DNA from: Roseomonas elaeocarpi
Lineage (GTDB): Bacteria > Pseudomonadota > Alphaproteobacteria > Acetobacterales > Acetobacteraceae
Direction: 5' to 3'
Assembly (NCBI RefSeq): GCF_042433915.1
Contig: NZ_JBHLUN010000001.1
Span: 372,001 to 436,000, forward strand
DNA length: 64,000 bases
Below the pieces are notes generated by a model. The model did not search any database, was not told where the DNA came from, and was given only the letters and a program-made list of their open reading frames with translations. Below are positions 18,222 through 27,564 of this stretch, piece after piece. The translations under genes and the position numbers were made by a program. The stretch's first letter is position 1, and every line of letters begins with the position of its first letter.

Positions 18222-18237
18222 TGTCGACTAGTCGACA
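18222..18237. promoter_or_regulatory. Perfect 16-bp palindrome, likely GntR/FadR-type operator
   Basis: TGTCGACTAGTCGACA is its own reverse complement. It sits between the divergent dctP gene (starts 18103) and the dehydrogenase operon (starts 18290), 52 bases before the latter's ATG. A short direct repeat (GACATCT twice, about 18205-18222) lies beside it. The GntR protein encoded at the end of the dctP operon is the obvious candidate ligand. Confidence 0.8.
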
Positions 18238-18289
18238 AGATAGCGGAACGACGTTTGTGTGGCCTCGCGCCCGACGGGAGAACCCGGCC

Positions 18290-19309
18290 ATGGTGAGCAT
18301 TGCTGTTGCCCAACCCGGAATGCTGGAAATCCGGACGGAGGAGGCCTCCCTTCATCCCGGTGAAGGAGAGGTCCTGGTTCGCGTGCGGCGCGCGGGGATC
18401 TGCGGCTCGGACATGCACATCCTGCACGGTTCCAACCCCTTCGCCCGCTACCCCCGCGTGATCGGCCACGAGTTCGCGGGGCACGTGGTGGAAACCGGCA
18501 AGGGCGTTGAGGGGCTGGTGGCCGGTGACGCCGTGGTGGCCGATCCCGTGCTGGCCTGCGGCCACTGCTATCCCTGCCGCATCGGCCGCCCGAATGTTTG
18601 CAGCAACCTCGAGGTGCTGGGCGTTCACCGCGACGGCGGCTTCCGCGACCACGTGGTGCTGCCCGCCAGCAACTGCGTGAAGGTGCCGGACAGCCTGCCG
18701 ATCGAGATCGCGGCGCTGGCCGAACCCTTCGCGGTGGCGGCCAACGTCCTGTCGCGCACGGGGATCAGCGCGGAGGACACGGTGCTGATCTACGGCGCGG
18801 GCACGGTGGGCCTGACGGCGCTGCAGGTGGCGCGGCTGCACGGGGCGCGCTGCATCATCTCCGACGTGGACGAGAGCCGCCTGGAACGGGCGCGCGGCTT
18901 CGGCGCGGCGGTGACAATCAATCCGCGCGAAACCGACCTCCCGCAGGCGGTGCGCGACGAGAACGAGGGGCTGGGGCCCAGCCTGGTGATCGACGGCGCC
19001 GGCATCCCCGCACTGCTGGAGGAAGCCTGCCGCGTCGCCAGCCCCGCCGGCCGCATCGGCCTGCTCGGCTTCTCGCCCGGGCCTTGCAACATCAGCCAGC
19101 AGGAGATCGTCAAGAAGGAGCTGACCATCGTCGGCTCCCGCCTCAACCGCCGCTTCATCCCGCAGGTTGTGGAATGGCTGGCCGAGGGCAAGCTGCAGCC
19201 CGCCGGCATGATCACCCAGACGGTTCCGGCACGCGAGGCGCAGGCCGCCTTCGACCTGATCGAGAACGACCCGGCCAGCACCATCAAGGTGCAGCTGGAC
19301 TTTGCATGA
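18290..19309 (+). CDS. Zinc-dependent MDR dehydrogenase, probable L-gulonate 5-dehydrogenase (RspB-like)
   Basis: A 339-residue cytoplasmic alcohol dehydrogenase. Catalytic-zinc ligands lie in ICGSDMHILHG and IGHEFAGHV, the four-cysteine structural-zinc lobe in ACGHCYPCRIGRPNVCSN, and the NAD-binding turn in IYGAGTVGLTALQVA. The ATG at 18290 is chosen because MVSIAVAQPGML starts the MDR fold directly; the frame continues upstream without homology. It overlaps uxuB by ATGA and is followed by uxuA. In the known L-gulonate pathway of E. coli and Chromohalobacter an enzyme of this family oxidises L-gulonate to fructuronate, which UxuB and UxuA then process. L-idonate or L-galactonate dehydrogenase are alternatives. 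Confidence 0.9.
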   Translation: MVSIAVAQPGMLEIRTEEASLHPGEGEVLVRVRRAGICGSDMHILHGSNPFARYPRVIGHEFAGHVVETGKGVEGLVAGDAVVADPVLACGHCYPCRIGRPNVCSNLEVLGVHRDGGFRDHVVLPASNCVKVPDSLPIEIAALAEPFAVAANVLSRTGISAEDTVLIYGAGTVGLTALQVARLHGARCIISDVDESRLERARGFGAAVTINPRETDLPQAVRDENEGLGPSLVIDGAGIPALLEEACRVASPAGRIGLLGFSPGPCNISQQEIVKKELTIVGSRLNRRFIPQVVEWLAEGKLQPAGMITQTVPAREAQAAFDLIENDPASTIKVQLDFA

Positions 19310-20790
19310 CCGACATCGCTTCCTCGCTGCCCCGGCTCTCGGCCGCGACGCTGGGGCATGTGCGGCCCGGCGTGACGCTGCCGGGCTACGATCGCGCGCG
19401 GCTCGGCACGGGCATCGTGCATCTGGGCCTCGGCGCCTTCGTGCGGGCACACGTCGCGGCCTACACCGACGACCTGCTGGCGATCGAGCCGGGCGACTGG
19501 GGCATCACCGGCGTCAGCCTGCGCCGGCCCGACCAGCGCGACCTGCTGGCACCCCAGGACGGGCTCTACACCACGCTGCAGCGCGACGGTGCCGGCGCCC
19601 ACGCGCGGATCATCGGCTGCCTGCGCGACACGCTGGTCGCGCCGGAGGATCCGGCCGGGCTGGTGGCGCGCATGGCCGACCCGGCCTGCCGCATCGTCAG
19701 CCTGACCATCACCGAGAAGGGCTACTGCCACGATCCCGCCACCGGGCAGCTGGACGCGGCGCATCCCGACATCCGGCACGACCTGGAGAACCCGACGGCA
19801 CCGCGCAGCGCGGTCGGGCTGATCACCGCGGCGCTGGCGGCACGCCGAGCAGCGGGGCAGCGGCCCTTCACCGTGCTGTGCTGTGACAACCTGCCGCACA
19901 ACGGTCGGATGCTGCGCGGGCTGGTGACGGATTTCGCGGCGCTGCGCGACGACGGGCTCGCCGGCTGGATCGCAGCGAATGCTGCCTTCCCCTCCACCAT
20001 GGTCGACCGCATCGTGCCGGCCGCGACGGCGGCCGACGTCGAGGCGGCCGCAACGGCGACGGGCCTCTACGATGCTGCGGCGGTGAGCCACGAGCCGTTC
20101 CGGCAATGGGTGATCGAGGACCGCTTCGTCGACGGCATCCGCCCGACCTGGGAGCGCGTCGGCGCGCAGCTCGTCACGGACGTGCTGCCCTACGAGCACA
20201 TGAAGCTGCGCCTGCTGAACGGGGCGCATTCGGCGCTGGCCTATCTCGGCTACCTCGCCGGGCACGAGACCATTGCCGACACCGTGGCCGATCCCGTGTT
20301 CCGCACCTACGTCGAGGCGCTGTGGCGGGAGGAGGTCATTCCCGCGGTGCCGCCACCGCCCGGCGTGGACATGGGGAATTACGCCGCGCAGCTGCTCGCG
20401 CGCTTTGCCAATCCGGCGGTGCGCCACCGCACCTGGCAGATCGCGATGGACGGGTCGCAGAAGCTGCCGCAGCGGCTGTTGTCGACCATCCGCGACCGGC
20501 TGGCGGAGGGCCTCCCGATCCCACGCCTGGCGCTCGCGGTGGCGGGCTGGATCCGCTACGTCGGCGGCACCGACGAGGCAGGCCGGCCGATCGACGTGCG
20601 CGATCCCCTGGCCGCCAGCCTGCGCGCGACCCTGGAGGGCGCTGCCCCGGAAGGGCGCGTCGAAGCGATCCTGGAAACCGAGGCGGTGTTCGGCACCGAC
20701 CTGCCGCGGCAGCCGGCCTTCGTGGCCGCCGTTGGCGGGGCCTATGCCCGGTTGCTGGCGCAGGGCGCCCGCGCCGCGGCTGCGACCTGA
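19306..20790 (+). CDS. uxuB: Fructuronate reductase (D-mannonate oxidoreductase), mannitol dehydrogenase family
   Basis: A 494-residue long-chain dehydrogenase that interconverts D-fructuronate and D-mannonate with NAD(H). The nucleotide fold begins with GTGIVHLGLGAFVRAHVAAY (about 26-45), and the active-site block MKLRLLNGAHSALAYLG carries the family lysine, asparagine and histidine. Length fits UxuB (about 486) and the polyol-dehydrogenase family. The start codon overlaps the dehydrogenase stop (ATGA). Tagaturonate or arabinitol activity is possible in this family, but the uxuA gene 13 bases on supports mannonate. Confidence 0.93.
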   Translation: MTDIASSLPRLSAATLGHVRPGVTLPGYDRARLGTGIVHLGLGAFVRAHVAAYTDDLLAIEPGDWGITGVSLRRPDQRDLLAPQDGLYTTLQRDGAGAHARIIGCLRDTLVAPEDPAGLVARMADPACRIVSLTITEKGYCHDPATGQLDAAHPDIRHDLENPTAPRSAVGLITAALAARRAAGQRPFTVLCCDNLPHNGRMLRGLVTDFAALRDDGLAGWIAANAAFPSTMVDRIVPAATAADVEAAATATGLYDAAAVSHEPFRQWVIEDRFVDGIRPTWERVGAQLVTDVLPYEHMKLRLLNGAHSALAYLGYLAGHETIADTVADPVFRTYVEALWREEVIPAVPPPPGVDMGNYAAQLLARFANPAVRHRTWQIAMDGSQKLPQRLLSTIRDRLAEGLPIPRLALAVAGWIRYVGGTDEAGRPIDVRDPLAASLRATLEGAAPEGRVEAILETEAVFGTDLPRQPAFVAAVGGAYARLLAQGARAAAAT

Positions 20791-20803
20791 GCTGGAGGAA
20801 ACA

Positions 20804-22000
20804 ATGGAACAAAGCTGGCGCTGGTTCGGTCCCGATGACGTGGTGCCGCTGCACGCGATCCGTCAGGCCGGGGCATCGGGGGTGGTCACCGCCCTGCACC
20901 AGATCCCCTATGGCGAAGTCTGGAGCGTCGAGGCGATCAGCGAGCGCCAGGCGCAGATCGCGGCCGACCCGGAACTCGGGCTGCGCTGGAACGTGGTGGA
21001 AAGCCTGCCGATCCACGAGCGCGTGAAGCTCGGCGAAGGCGACCTGACGGGGATCTTCGACAACTACCGCCAGTCGATGCGCAACCTCGCCGCCTGCGGG
21101 GTGAAGACCATCTGCTACAACTTCATGCCCGTGGTGGATTGGACGCGCACGGAGCTGCGGCGCCGGCTGCCCGGCGGCGCGCTGGCGCTGCGCTTCAACG
21201 CGCACGAGTTCGCTGCCTTCGAATGCCTCATGCTCGGGCGCAAGGGCGCGGAAGCGGAGTATTCCGACGAGGTCATGGACCGCGCCCGCGCCTGGTTCAA
21301 CAGCGCCAGCGAGAGCAACAAGTCCACCCTGCTGGCCAGCATCATGGCGGGCCTGCCCGGGGCCTTCGACCGCTACGACATCCCGGCGCTGCGCCGGATG
21401 CTGGAGCGCTACGAGGGCGTGACGGCGGAGGTGCTGCGCGAGCGTCTGGCCCGCTTCCTGCGCGAGGTCATTCCGGTGGCCGAGGAGGTGGGCATCCGCA
21501 TGGCGATCCATCCGGACGATCCGCCGCGGTCGATCATGGGCCTGCCGCGCATCGTTTCCGGTGCCGAGGACCTGGAGTTCATCACCGGTGCCGTGGAGTC
21601 CGACAGCAACGGCATCACCTTCTGCACGGGCTCGCTCGGCGCGGGCGTGCAGAACGACGTACCGGCGATGGCGCGGCGCTTCGCCCCGAAGGTGCACTTC
21701 GCGCACCTGCGCAACGTCGCCAAGGAGCCGGACGGCTCCTTCATGGAGGCCGATCACCTGGGCGGCGACACCGACATGGTTGCCGTGATCGAGACGCTCC
21801 TGCGCGAGCAGGGGCGGCGTCGTGAGGGCGGCGAGGCCGAGTGGCGCATCCCCATGCGCCCGGACCATGGTCACGAGCTGCTGGACGACATCGGCAAGGG
21901 GAGCTTCCCGGGCTATTCCGCCATCGGCCGGCTGAAGGGGCTGGCGGAACTGCGTGGGGTGATGGTCGCCGTGTCCAGGCTGCGATCCCTGCCACTCTGA
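20804..22000 (+). CDS. uxuA: Mannonate dehydratase
   Basis: A 398-residue enzyme that dehydrates D-mannonate to 2-keto-3-deoxy-D-gluconate, length as in E. coli UxuA (394). Metal-site and family marks are YNFMPVVDWTRTEL (about 107-120), AIHPDDPPRSIMGLPRIVS, FCTGSLGAG, HFAHLRNV and MRPDHGHELLDD. A strong site (GGAGGAAACA) precedes the ATG. It is the last gene of the dehydrogenase-uxuB-uxuA operon. The product needs a KDG kinase and aldolase, neither of which is in the window. Confidence 0.96.
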   Translation: MEQSWRWFGPDDVVPLHAIRQAGASGVVTALHQIPYGEVWSVEAISERQAQIAADPELGLRWNVVESLPIHERVKLGEGDLTGIFDNYRQSMRNLAACGVKTICYNFMPVVDWTRTELRRRLPGGALALRFNAHEFAAFECLMLGRKGAEAEYSDEVMDRARAWFNSASESNKSTLLASIMAGLPGAFDRYDIPALRRMLERYEGVTAEVLRERLARFLREVIPVAEEVGIRMAIHPDDPPRSIMGLPRIVSGAEDLEFITGAVESDSNGITFCTGSLGAGVQNDVPAMARRFAPKVHFAHLRNVAKEPDGSFMEADHLGGDTDMVAVIETLLREQGRRREGGEAEWRIPMRPDHGHELLDDIGKGSFPGYSAIGRLKGLAELRGVMVAVSRLRSLPL

Positions 22001-22095
22001 GCTCGGCCAAGGGCACCCCGAGCCGGGCCGGGAAGTACATCAGGCTCGGCAGCCCGGAGGCCAGGCAAACATCCCCGCATCGCGGAGCGGTCGTC

Positions 22096-22124
22096 CGGCA
22101 TCGCGCCCCCACGGCGCGATGCCG
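22096..22124 (+). terminator. Strong hairpin terminator after uxuA
   Basis: CGGCATCGCGCC and GGCGCGATGCCG form a perfect 12-bp stem with a 5-base loop, about 95 bases past the uxuA stop, followed by CAATAACCTTT. It also lies about 120 bases past the stop of the convergent dehydrogenase and may act on both. Confidence 0.65.
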
Positions 22125-22242
22125 CAATAACCTTTAGGTGTCCTGCTGGCGTGAACCGCTCAGAACGCGAGATCAGGCGGGCCGGAACCGACACCGCCGA
22201 AGATCTCGACTGAACTGGTGGTCAGCGTCCTGCGGGTCTCGA

Positions 22243-23250
22243 TCACCACTCGATCCCGATCTTTCCGAAATGCCCGCCGTCCAGCTCGTACTGGAAGGCC
22301 GTGCCGAGCTGGTCGAGCGGAAAGCGCCTGTCGATCACGGGCCGGATCGCGCCGCTGTCGAGTGCGCGCACGAAGTCCTGCTGTTCCCGCCGGCTGCCGA
22401 CGATGATGCCCTGGAGCCTCGCCTGCTTCACCATCAGCGCCGCCGTCGGAACCTCGCCGGCCGCTCCGGTCAGGACACCGATCAGCGAGATATGCCCGCC
22501 GACGCGCACCGCCTCGATCGACTGGGCGAGCGTGCCGGGACCGCCGACCTCGACCACGTGGTCCACGCCGCGTCCGCCGGTCCAGTCCCGCACGGCGCGG
22601 CCCCATTGAGGCTGTTCGCGGTAGTTGAGCGTGAAGTCCGCCCCCAGATCCTTTGCCCGCTCCAGCTTCTGTCCGGAGGAGGAGGTGATCACGACCGTGG
22701 CACCCATCAGCTTGGCGATCTGAAGCGCCCAGATTGAGACACCGCCGGTGCCCAGCAGCAGCACCGTGTCGCCCGCCTTGAGTTTGCCGTCGACCACCAG
22801 TGCCCGCCACGCCGTCAGGCCGGCGGTGGTGATCGTCGCGGCCTCGACGGCATCGAACATCCTGGGTGCGCGGGTGAAGGCCGTCGCGGGCATCACCACG
22901 TGCTCCTGTGCGAAGCCGTCGGTGCCGTCGCCCGGCGTGCTCCGGAAGTCCTCCACCACTGGCGTGCCGTCCTGCCAGTCGGGAAAGAAGCACGAAACCA
23001 CGGCGTCACCGGGCGCGAACTCCGTCACGCCGGGACCGACCGCTTCCACGCTGCCCGCCCCGTCGGCGAGAGGCACGCGCCCGTCCGCGCTGGGCATGCG
23101 CCCGGTCGCGATGCCGAGATCGTGGAAGTTGAGCGAGCTGCCATGCAGTGCCACCCGGATTTCACCCGGACCAGGATCGCCAGGATCCGGCCTGTCTTCC
23201 ATCACCAGCCGCTCCAGCCCGCCTGGGGAGCGTAGCGCCATCGCCTTCAT
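22243..23250 (-). CDS. Zinc-independent NAD(P)-dependent alcohol dehydrogenase/quinone reductase-like (MDR)
   Basis: A 335-residue medium-chain dehydrogenase/reductase. The nucleotide turn is LLLGTGGVSIWALQIAKLMG. The zinc ligands of true alcohol dehydrogenases are absent: the usual cysteine region reads HGSSLNFHDLGIATG and the GHE motif is replaced by LADGAGSVEAVG. This places it with zinc-free MDR reductases. The ATG at 23248-23250 is chosen for AGGATCCTGAC upstream and a direct start of the fold; a longer frame begins at 23310. It is a single gene, and a substrate cannot be assigned. Confidence 0.9.
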   Translation of the reverse strand: MKAMALRSPGGLERLVMEDRPDPGDPGPGEIRVALHGSSLNFHDLGIATGRMPSADGRVPLADGAGSVEAVGPGVTEFAPGDAVVSCFFPDWQDGTPVVEDFRSTPGDGTDGFAQEHVVMPATAFTRAPRMFDAVEAATITTAGLTAWRALVVDGKLKAGDTVLLLGTGGVSIWALQIAKLMGATVVITSSSGQKLERAKDLGADFTLNYREQPQWGRAVRDWTGGRGVDHVVEVGGPGTLAQSIEAVRVGGHISLIGVLTGAAGEVPTAALMVKQARLQGIIVGSRREQQDFVRALDSGAIRPVIDRRFPLDQLGTAFQYELDGGHFGKIGIEW

Positions 23251-23403
23251 GTCAGGATCCTTGCCTACTCCGACCCGAACGCGCGAGGCGCCCGGCCGCT
23301 GCCTCAGCAACGGCCTGTCTCAAGGACGAGGCATCCCCTGGGCTGGCGGGCAGGATTATGACGCCCTGTTAAGAACAACGAATCCGCCGCGGCAGTAGCG
23401 CGG

Positions 23404-23425
23404 AATGTTAGGGGTCTCTAACATT
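23404..23425. promoter_or_regulatory. Inverted repeat upstream of an ABC importer operon
   Basis: AATGTTAG and CTAACATT are perfect 8-base arms around GGGTCT, 84 bases before the binding-protein ATG at 23509. It lies in a short AT-richer patch, consistent with an operator at a promoter. No regulator gene adjoins it in this window. Confidence 0.5.
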
Positions 23426-23508
23426 GTTCCCAAATAACGGATGGCCTGGGCCGGGTGGCGTTCTCCGCCGCCCGACAGAACCGCCGTGGCTAAGAAAGAG
23501 GGAACAAG

Positions 23509-24687
23509 ATGCAGTATGCTTCACGCCGCGGCGTGCTGAGCGGCAGTGCTGGGTTGCTGCTGGGCGGCATGGGCCTTGCCCAGGCTCAGACCCCTGAGCC
23601 TCGCAGCCCGCTCACGCTCAACATCGTCGACGCGGCGGGCAACCTGGCCCTGACGCAGAAGGCCTTCGACAACTATCGCCGCGCCAAGCCGCGCATGGTG
23701 TCGCGCATGGTCTTCACCAAGGCGCCGGCGCCCGAGGTGCCGGGCAAGATCAAGGCGCAGCAGGATGCCGGGCGCCTCGACATCGACATGGTGATCGTGG
23801 GCACCGACGCGCTTTCCGCCGGCATCCAGCAGGGGCTCTGGGCGGAACTGACCAAGACCCATGCCGCGGCCCTGCCCAACCTGCAGGACATCTTCCTCGA
23901 GCCGGCCTGGCGCATGCAGGGCCTGGCGCAGAACCAGGGCGTGGTGGTGTCCTACTACCCCTCCGGTCCGTTGCTGGAATACATGCCCGACAAGGTGAAG
24001 ACGCCGCCCGGCAGCGCCGAGGAGCTCCTGGCCTGGGCCAAGCAGAATCCCAACAAGTTCTCCTACGCCCGCCCGGCCAATTCCGGTCCCGGCCGCACCT
24101 GGCTGATGGGCCTCCCCTATATCCTGGGCGACAAGGATCCGTCCGACCCGATGGGCGGCTGGGACAAGACCTGGGGCTACCTGAAGGAACTCGGCCAATA
24201 CGTCGAATACTACCCGACGGGCACCGGCGTCACGATGAAGGAACTGGGTGAGGGCACCCGGGACATGATCATCAGCACCACGGGCTGGGACATCAACCCG
24301 CGCGTGCTGGGCATCGTGCCGAAGGAAGCCAAGGTCGCGACGCTCAAGAACTTCCGCTGGGTGGTGGACGCCCACTACCTCGTCATCCCCAAGGGCATCG
24401 CGGAGGAACGGCTGCGCGTGCTGCTGGACCTGACCTCCTTCCTGCTGACCAAGGAAAGTCAGGCCTATACCTTTGACGAGGGCTACTTCTATCCCGGCCC
24501 GGCGGTGAAGGGCGTCACGCTCGACATGGCGCCCAAGGAAAGCCAGGACGCCATCCGCGAGTTCGGCCGCCCCGAATACGACAAGCTGATCGCCGAAACG
24601 CCCACGGAGCTGCCGCTGGACGCCGACAAGATGGTGCTGGCCTTCCGTCGCTGGGACGAGGAAATCGGCGCGCGGAGAACCAAGTGA
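23509..24687 (+). CDS. ABC transporter substrate-binding protein (PotD/FbpA-type), copy 1
   Basis: A 392-residue periplasmic binding protein with a twin-arginine-like signal (SRRGVLSGSAG, hydrophobic core, cleavage near AQAQ, about residue 26). The mature protein has the extracellular solute-binding (family 1) fold. It shares long blocks with the product at 27565-28752: KIKAQQDAGRLDIDMVIVG, YARPANSGPG, GLPYILGDKDPSDP and WDKTWGYL. It heads a four-gene operon with ATPase and two permeases and follows AAAGAGGGAACAAG. Substrates of such systems include polyamines, ferric iron and organic anions; nothing here settles which. Confidence 0.93.
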   Translation: MQYASRRGVLSGSAGLLLGGMGLAQAQTPEPRSPLTLNIVDAAGNLALTQKAFDNYRRAKPRMVSRMVFTKAPAPEVPGKIKAQQDAGRLDIDMVIVGTDALSAGIQQGLWAELTKTHAAALPNLQDIFLEPAWRMQGLAQNQGVVVSYYPSGPLLEYMPDKVKTPPGSAEELLAWAKQNPNKFSYARPANSGPGRTWLMGLPYILGDKDPSDPMGGWDKTWGYLKELGQYVEYYPTGTGVTMKELGEGTRDMIISTTGWDINPRVLGIVPKEAKVATLKNFRWVVDAHYLVIPKGIAEERLRVLLDLTSFLLTKESQAYTFDEGYFYPGPAVKGVTLDMAPKESQDAIREFGRPEYDKLIAETPTELPLDADKMVLAFRRWDEEIGARRTK

Positions 24688-24706
24688 GCGACGGAGGACC
24701 CCGGGC

Positions 24707-25770
<1,064 letters not shown>

Positions 25771-25774
<4 letters not shown>

Positions 25775-26667
25775 GCGCCGCGGTCGACACCGCGCGCCCG
25801 TCGCTGCGGCTGCGGCTGGCGGCGCGCGGGGTGGATTCCGTGGCGCTGCTGGTGATCCCGGCCGCCTTCGTGATCCTGGCGCTGTTCCTCTACCCGTTCC
25901 TCTACGGCCTGTGGCTGTCCTTCCGGCCGAAGGATGGCAGCCTGCTCGGCAACTACGCCCGCTTCTTTTCCGACCCGTTCCTGTACGACACCATCTGGGT
26001 CACCATGCGGCTGGCGGTGCCGGTGACGCTGCTGAACCTGATCCTGGCCATCCCCGTCGCCTTCCGCGTGCGGTTGATGCGGCGCCAGCGCCTGCTGACC
26101 ACCATCCTGATCCTGCCGATCACGCTGGGCACGGTGCTGGTGGCGGAAGGCATGCTGTTCTACTTCGGCGCCCAGGGCTGGTTCAGCCGCACGCTGATGA
26201 CGATCGGCCTGACATCCGGACCGCTGAAGCTGACCAACAGCTATATCGGCGTGTTCCTGTCGCTGCTGATCACCGGCTTTCCCTTCACCTTCCTGCTGAC
26301 GCTGTCCTACGTCACCGGCATCGATTCCTCGCTGGAGCAGGCGGCGGCGACGCTGGGGGCGGGGCCGCGCTCGCGCTTCCGCCACATCTTCCTGCCGCTG
26401 CTGATCCCGGGGCTGGCCATCACCTTCTGCCTCAGCTTCGTGCAGGCCTACTCGGTGTTCCCGTCCGCGGTGCTGGTGGGCGAGCCGGCACGGATCACCC
26501 GCGTCATCTCCATCGCGGCCTACCAGGCAGCCTTCGAGGAATACGACTATTCCCTCGCCTCGGCGATCGCGATGATCATGGGCTTCACGCAGCTCGCCGT
26601 CGTGGTCGCCGTGCTGGCGTCGCGGCAATTCTTCTACCGCGGCCCCGCCGGCGGCGGCAAAGGCTGA
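25771..26667 (+). CDS. ABC transporter permease, PotB-like
   Basis: A 298-residue inner-membrane permease with about six segments. The coupling loop is SLEQAAATLGAGPRSRFRHI, ending IFLPLLIPG. It starts within the ATPase stop (ATGA) and is followed after 13 bases by the second permease. The pair resembles the PotB/PotC arrangement for polyamine and related importers. Confidence 0.94.
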
Positions 26668-26680
26668 GGAGGCGCGAACC

Positions 26681-27523
26681 ATGCACAGCAATCCCAGCCT
26701 GTCCACGCGCCTCTGGGCGGCCGCCCTGTGGGTGGCGGTGGGCTTCTTCGTCCTCAACCTGCTGGCGCTGATCGCTTCCGTGGTGGTCAGCTCCTTCGGC
26801 ACGCGCTGGCTCGGCACCTGGCTGCCGGCGGGCTTCACCACCCGCTGGTACTTCGCCGCCTGGGAGGAGTTCCAGCTCCACGACGTGCTGCTCACCACCT
26901 TTCAGGTCGCGTTCTCCGTCGTGATCCTGTCCGGGCTGCTCGGCGTGCCGGCGGCCTATGCCATGGCGCGGCGGGACTTTCCGGGCAAGAAGGCACTGAT
27001 GCTGCTGTTCCTGCTGCCGCTGCTGGTGCCGCCCATCACCTACGGCATCCCGATGGCGACGGTGCTGTACCAGACCGGCCTCGGCGGCACGCTGGCCGGC
27101 GTCATCCTGGCCAACCTGGTGCCCACGGTTCCCTTCGTGATCCTGGTGATGATCCCGTTCGTGGAACAGATCGATCCGCGCATCGAGCAGGCGGCGCGCG
27201 TCTTCGGCGCCGGCACCTTCCGGCTGTTCGTCCATGTGCTGACGCCGCTGCTGCTTCCGGGCGTGCTGGCGGCGCTGCTGCTGGTGCTGGTGCGCACCAT
27301 CGCGATGTTCGAGCTGACCTTCCTGACCGCCGGGCCGACCAGCCAGACGCTGGTGGTGGCGCTGTACTACTCCGTCTTCGCGGCGGGCGTACGCGCGGTG
27401 CAGTCGGTGGACGCGATGGCGGTGATCTACATGCTGGCCACGCTGGTCTGGCTGGTGATCGCGCTGCGCTTCGTCAGCCCGACGCAGATCGTGGCGCGCG
27501 CCAAGCAGCAGCAGGCGCACTGA
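26681..27523 (+). CDS. ABC transporter permease, PotC-like
   Basis: A 280-residue inner-membrane permease, second of the pair. Its coupling loop reads IEQAARVFGAGTFRLFVHVLTP. A ribosome site GAGGAGGCGCGAACC precedes the ATG. It is the last gene of the operon, and a strong hairpin follows at 27532-27558, shared with the convergent second binding-protein gene. Confidence 0.94.
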   Translation: MHSNPSLSTRLWAAALWVAVGFFVLNLLALIASVVVSSFGTRWLGTWLPAGFTTRWYFAAWEEFQLHDVLLTTFQVAFSVVILSGLLGVPAAYAMARRDFPGKKALMLLFLLPLLVPPITYGIPMATVLYQTGLGGTLAGVILANLVPTVPFVILVMIPFVEQIDPRIEQAARVFGAGTFRLFVHVLTPLLLPGVLAALLLVLVRTIAMFELTFLTAGPTSQTLVVALYYSVFAAGVRAVQSVDAMAVIYMLATLVWLVIALRFVSPTQIVARAKQQQAH

Positions 27524-27531
27524 CCGACACC

Positions 27532-27558
27532 GGCAGGGCGGCACAGCGCCGCCCTGCC
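27532..27558. terminator. Bidirectional hairpin terminator
   Basis: GGCAGGGCGGC and GCCGCCCTGCC form a perfect 11-bp stem around ACAGC, centred in the 41 bases between two convergent stop codons. ATTTCTA follows on the plus strand. Its position and symmetry suit both operons. Confidence 0.8.
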
Positions 27559-27564
27559 AGATTT

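Noticed and set aside
17090..19450. A 786-residue version of the DctP protein
   Set aside because: The sequence upstream of 18103 is antisense to the divergent dehydrogenase operon; the strong ribosome site and signal peptide place the start at 18103.
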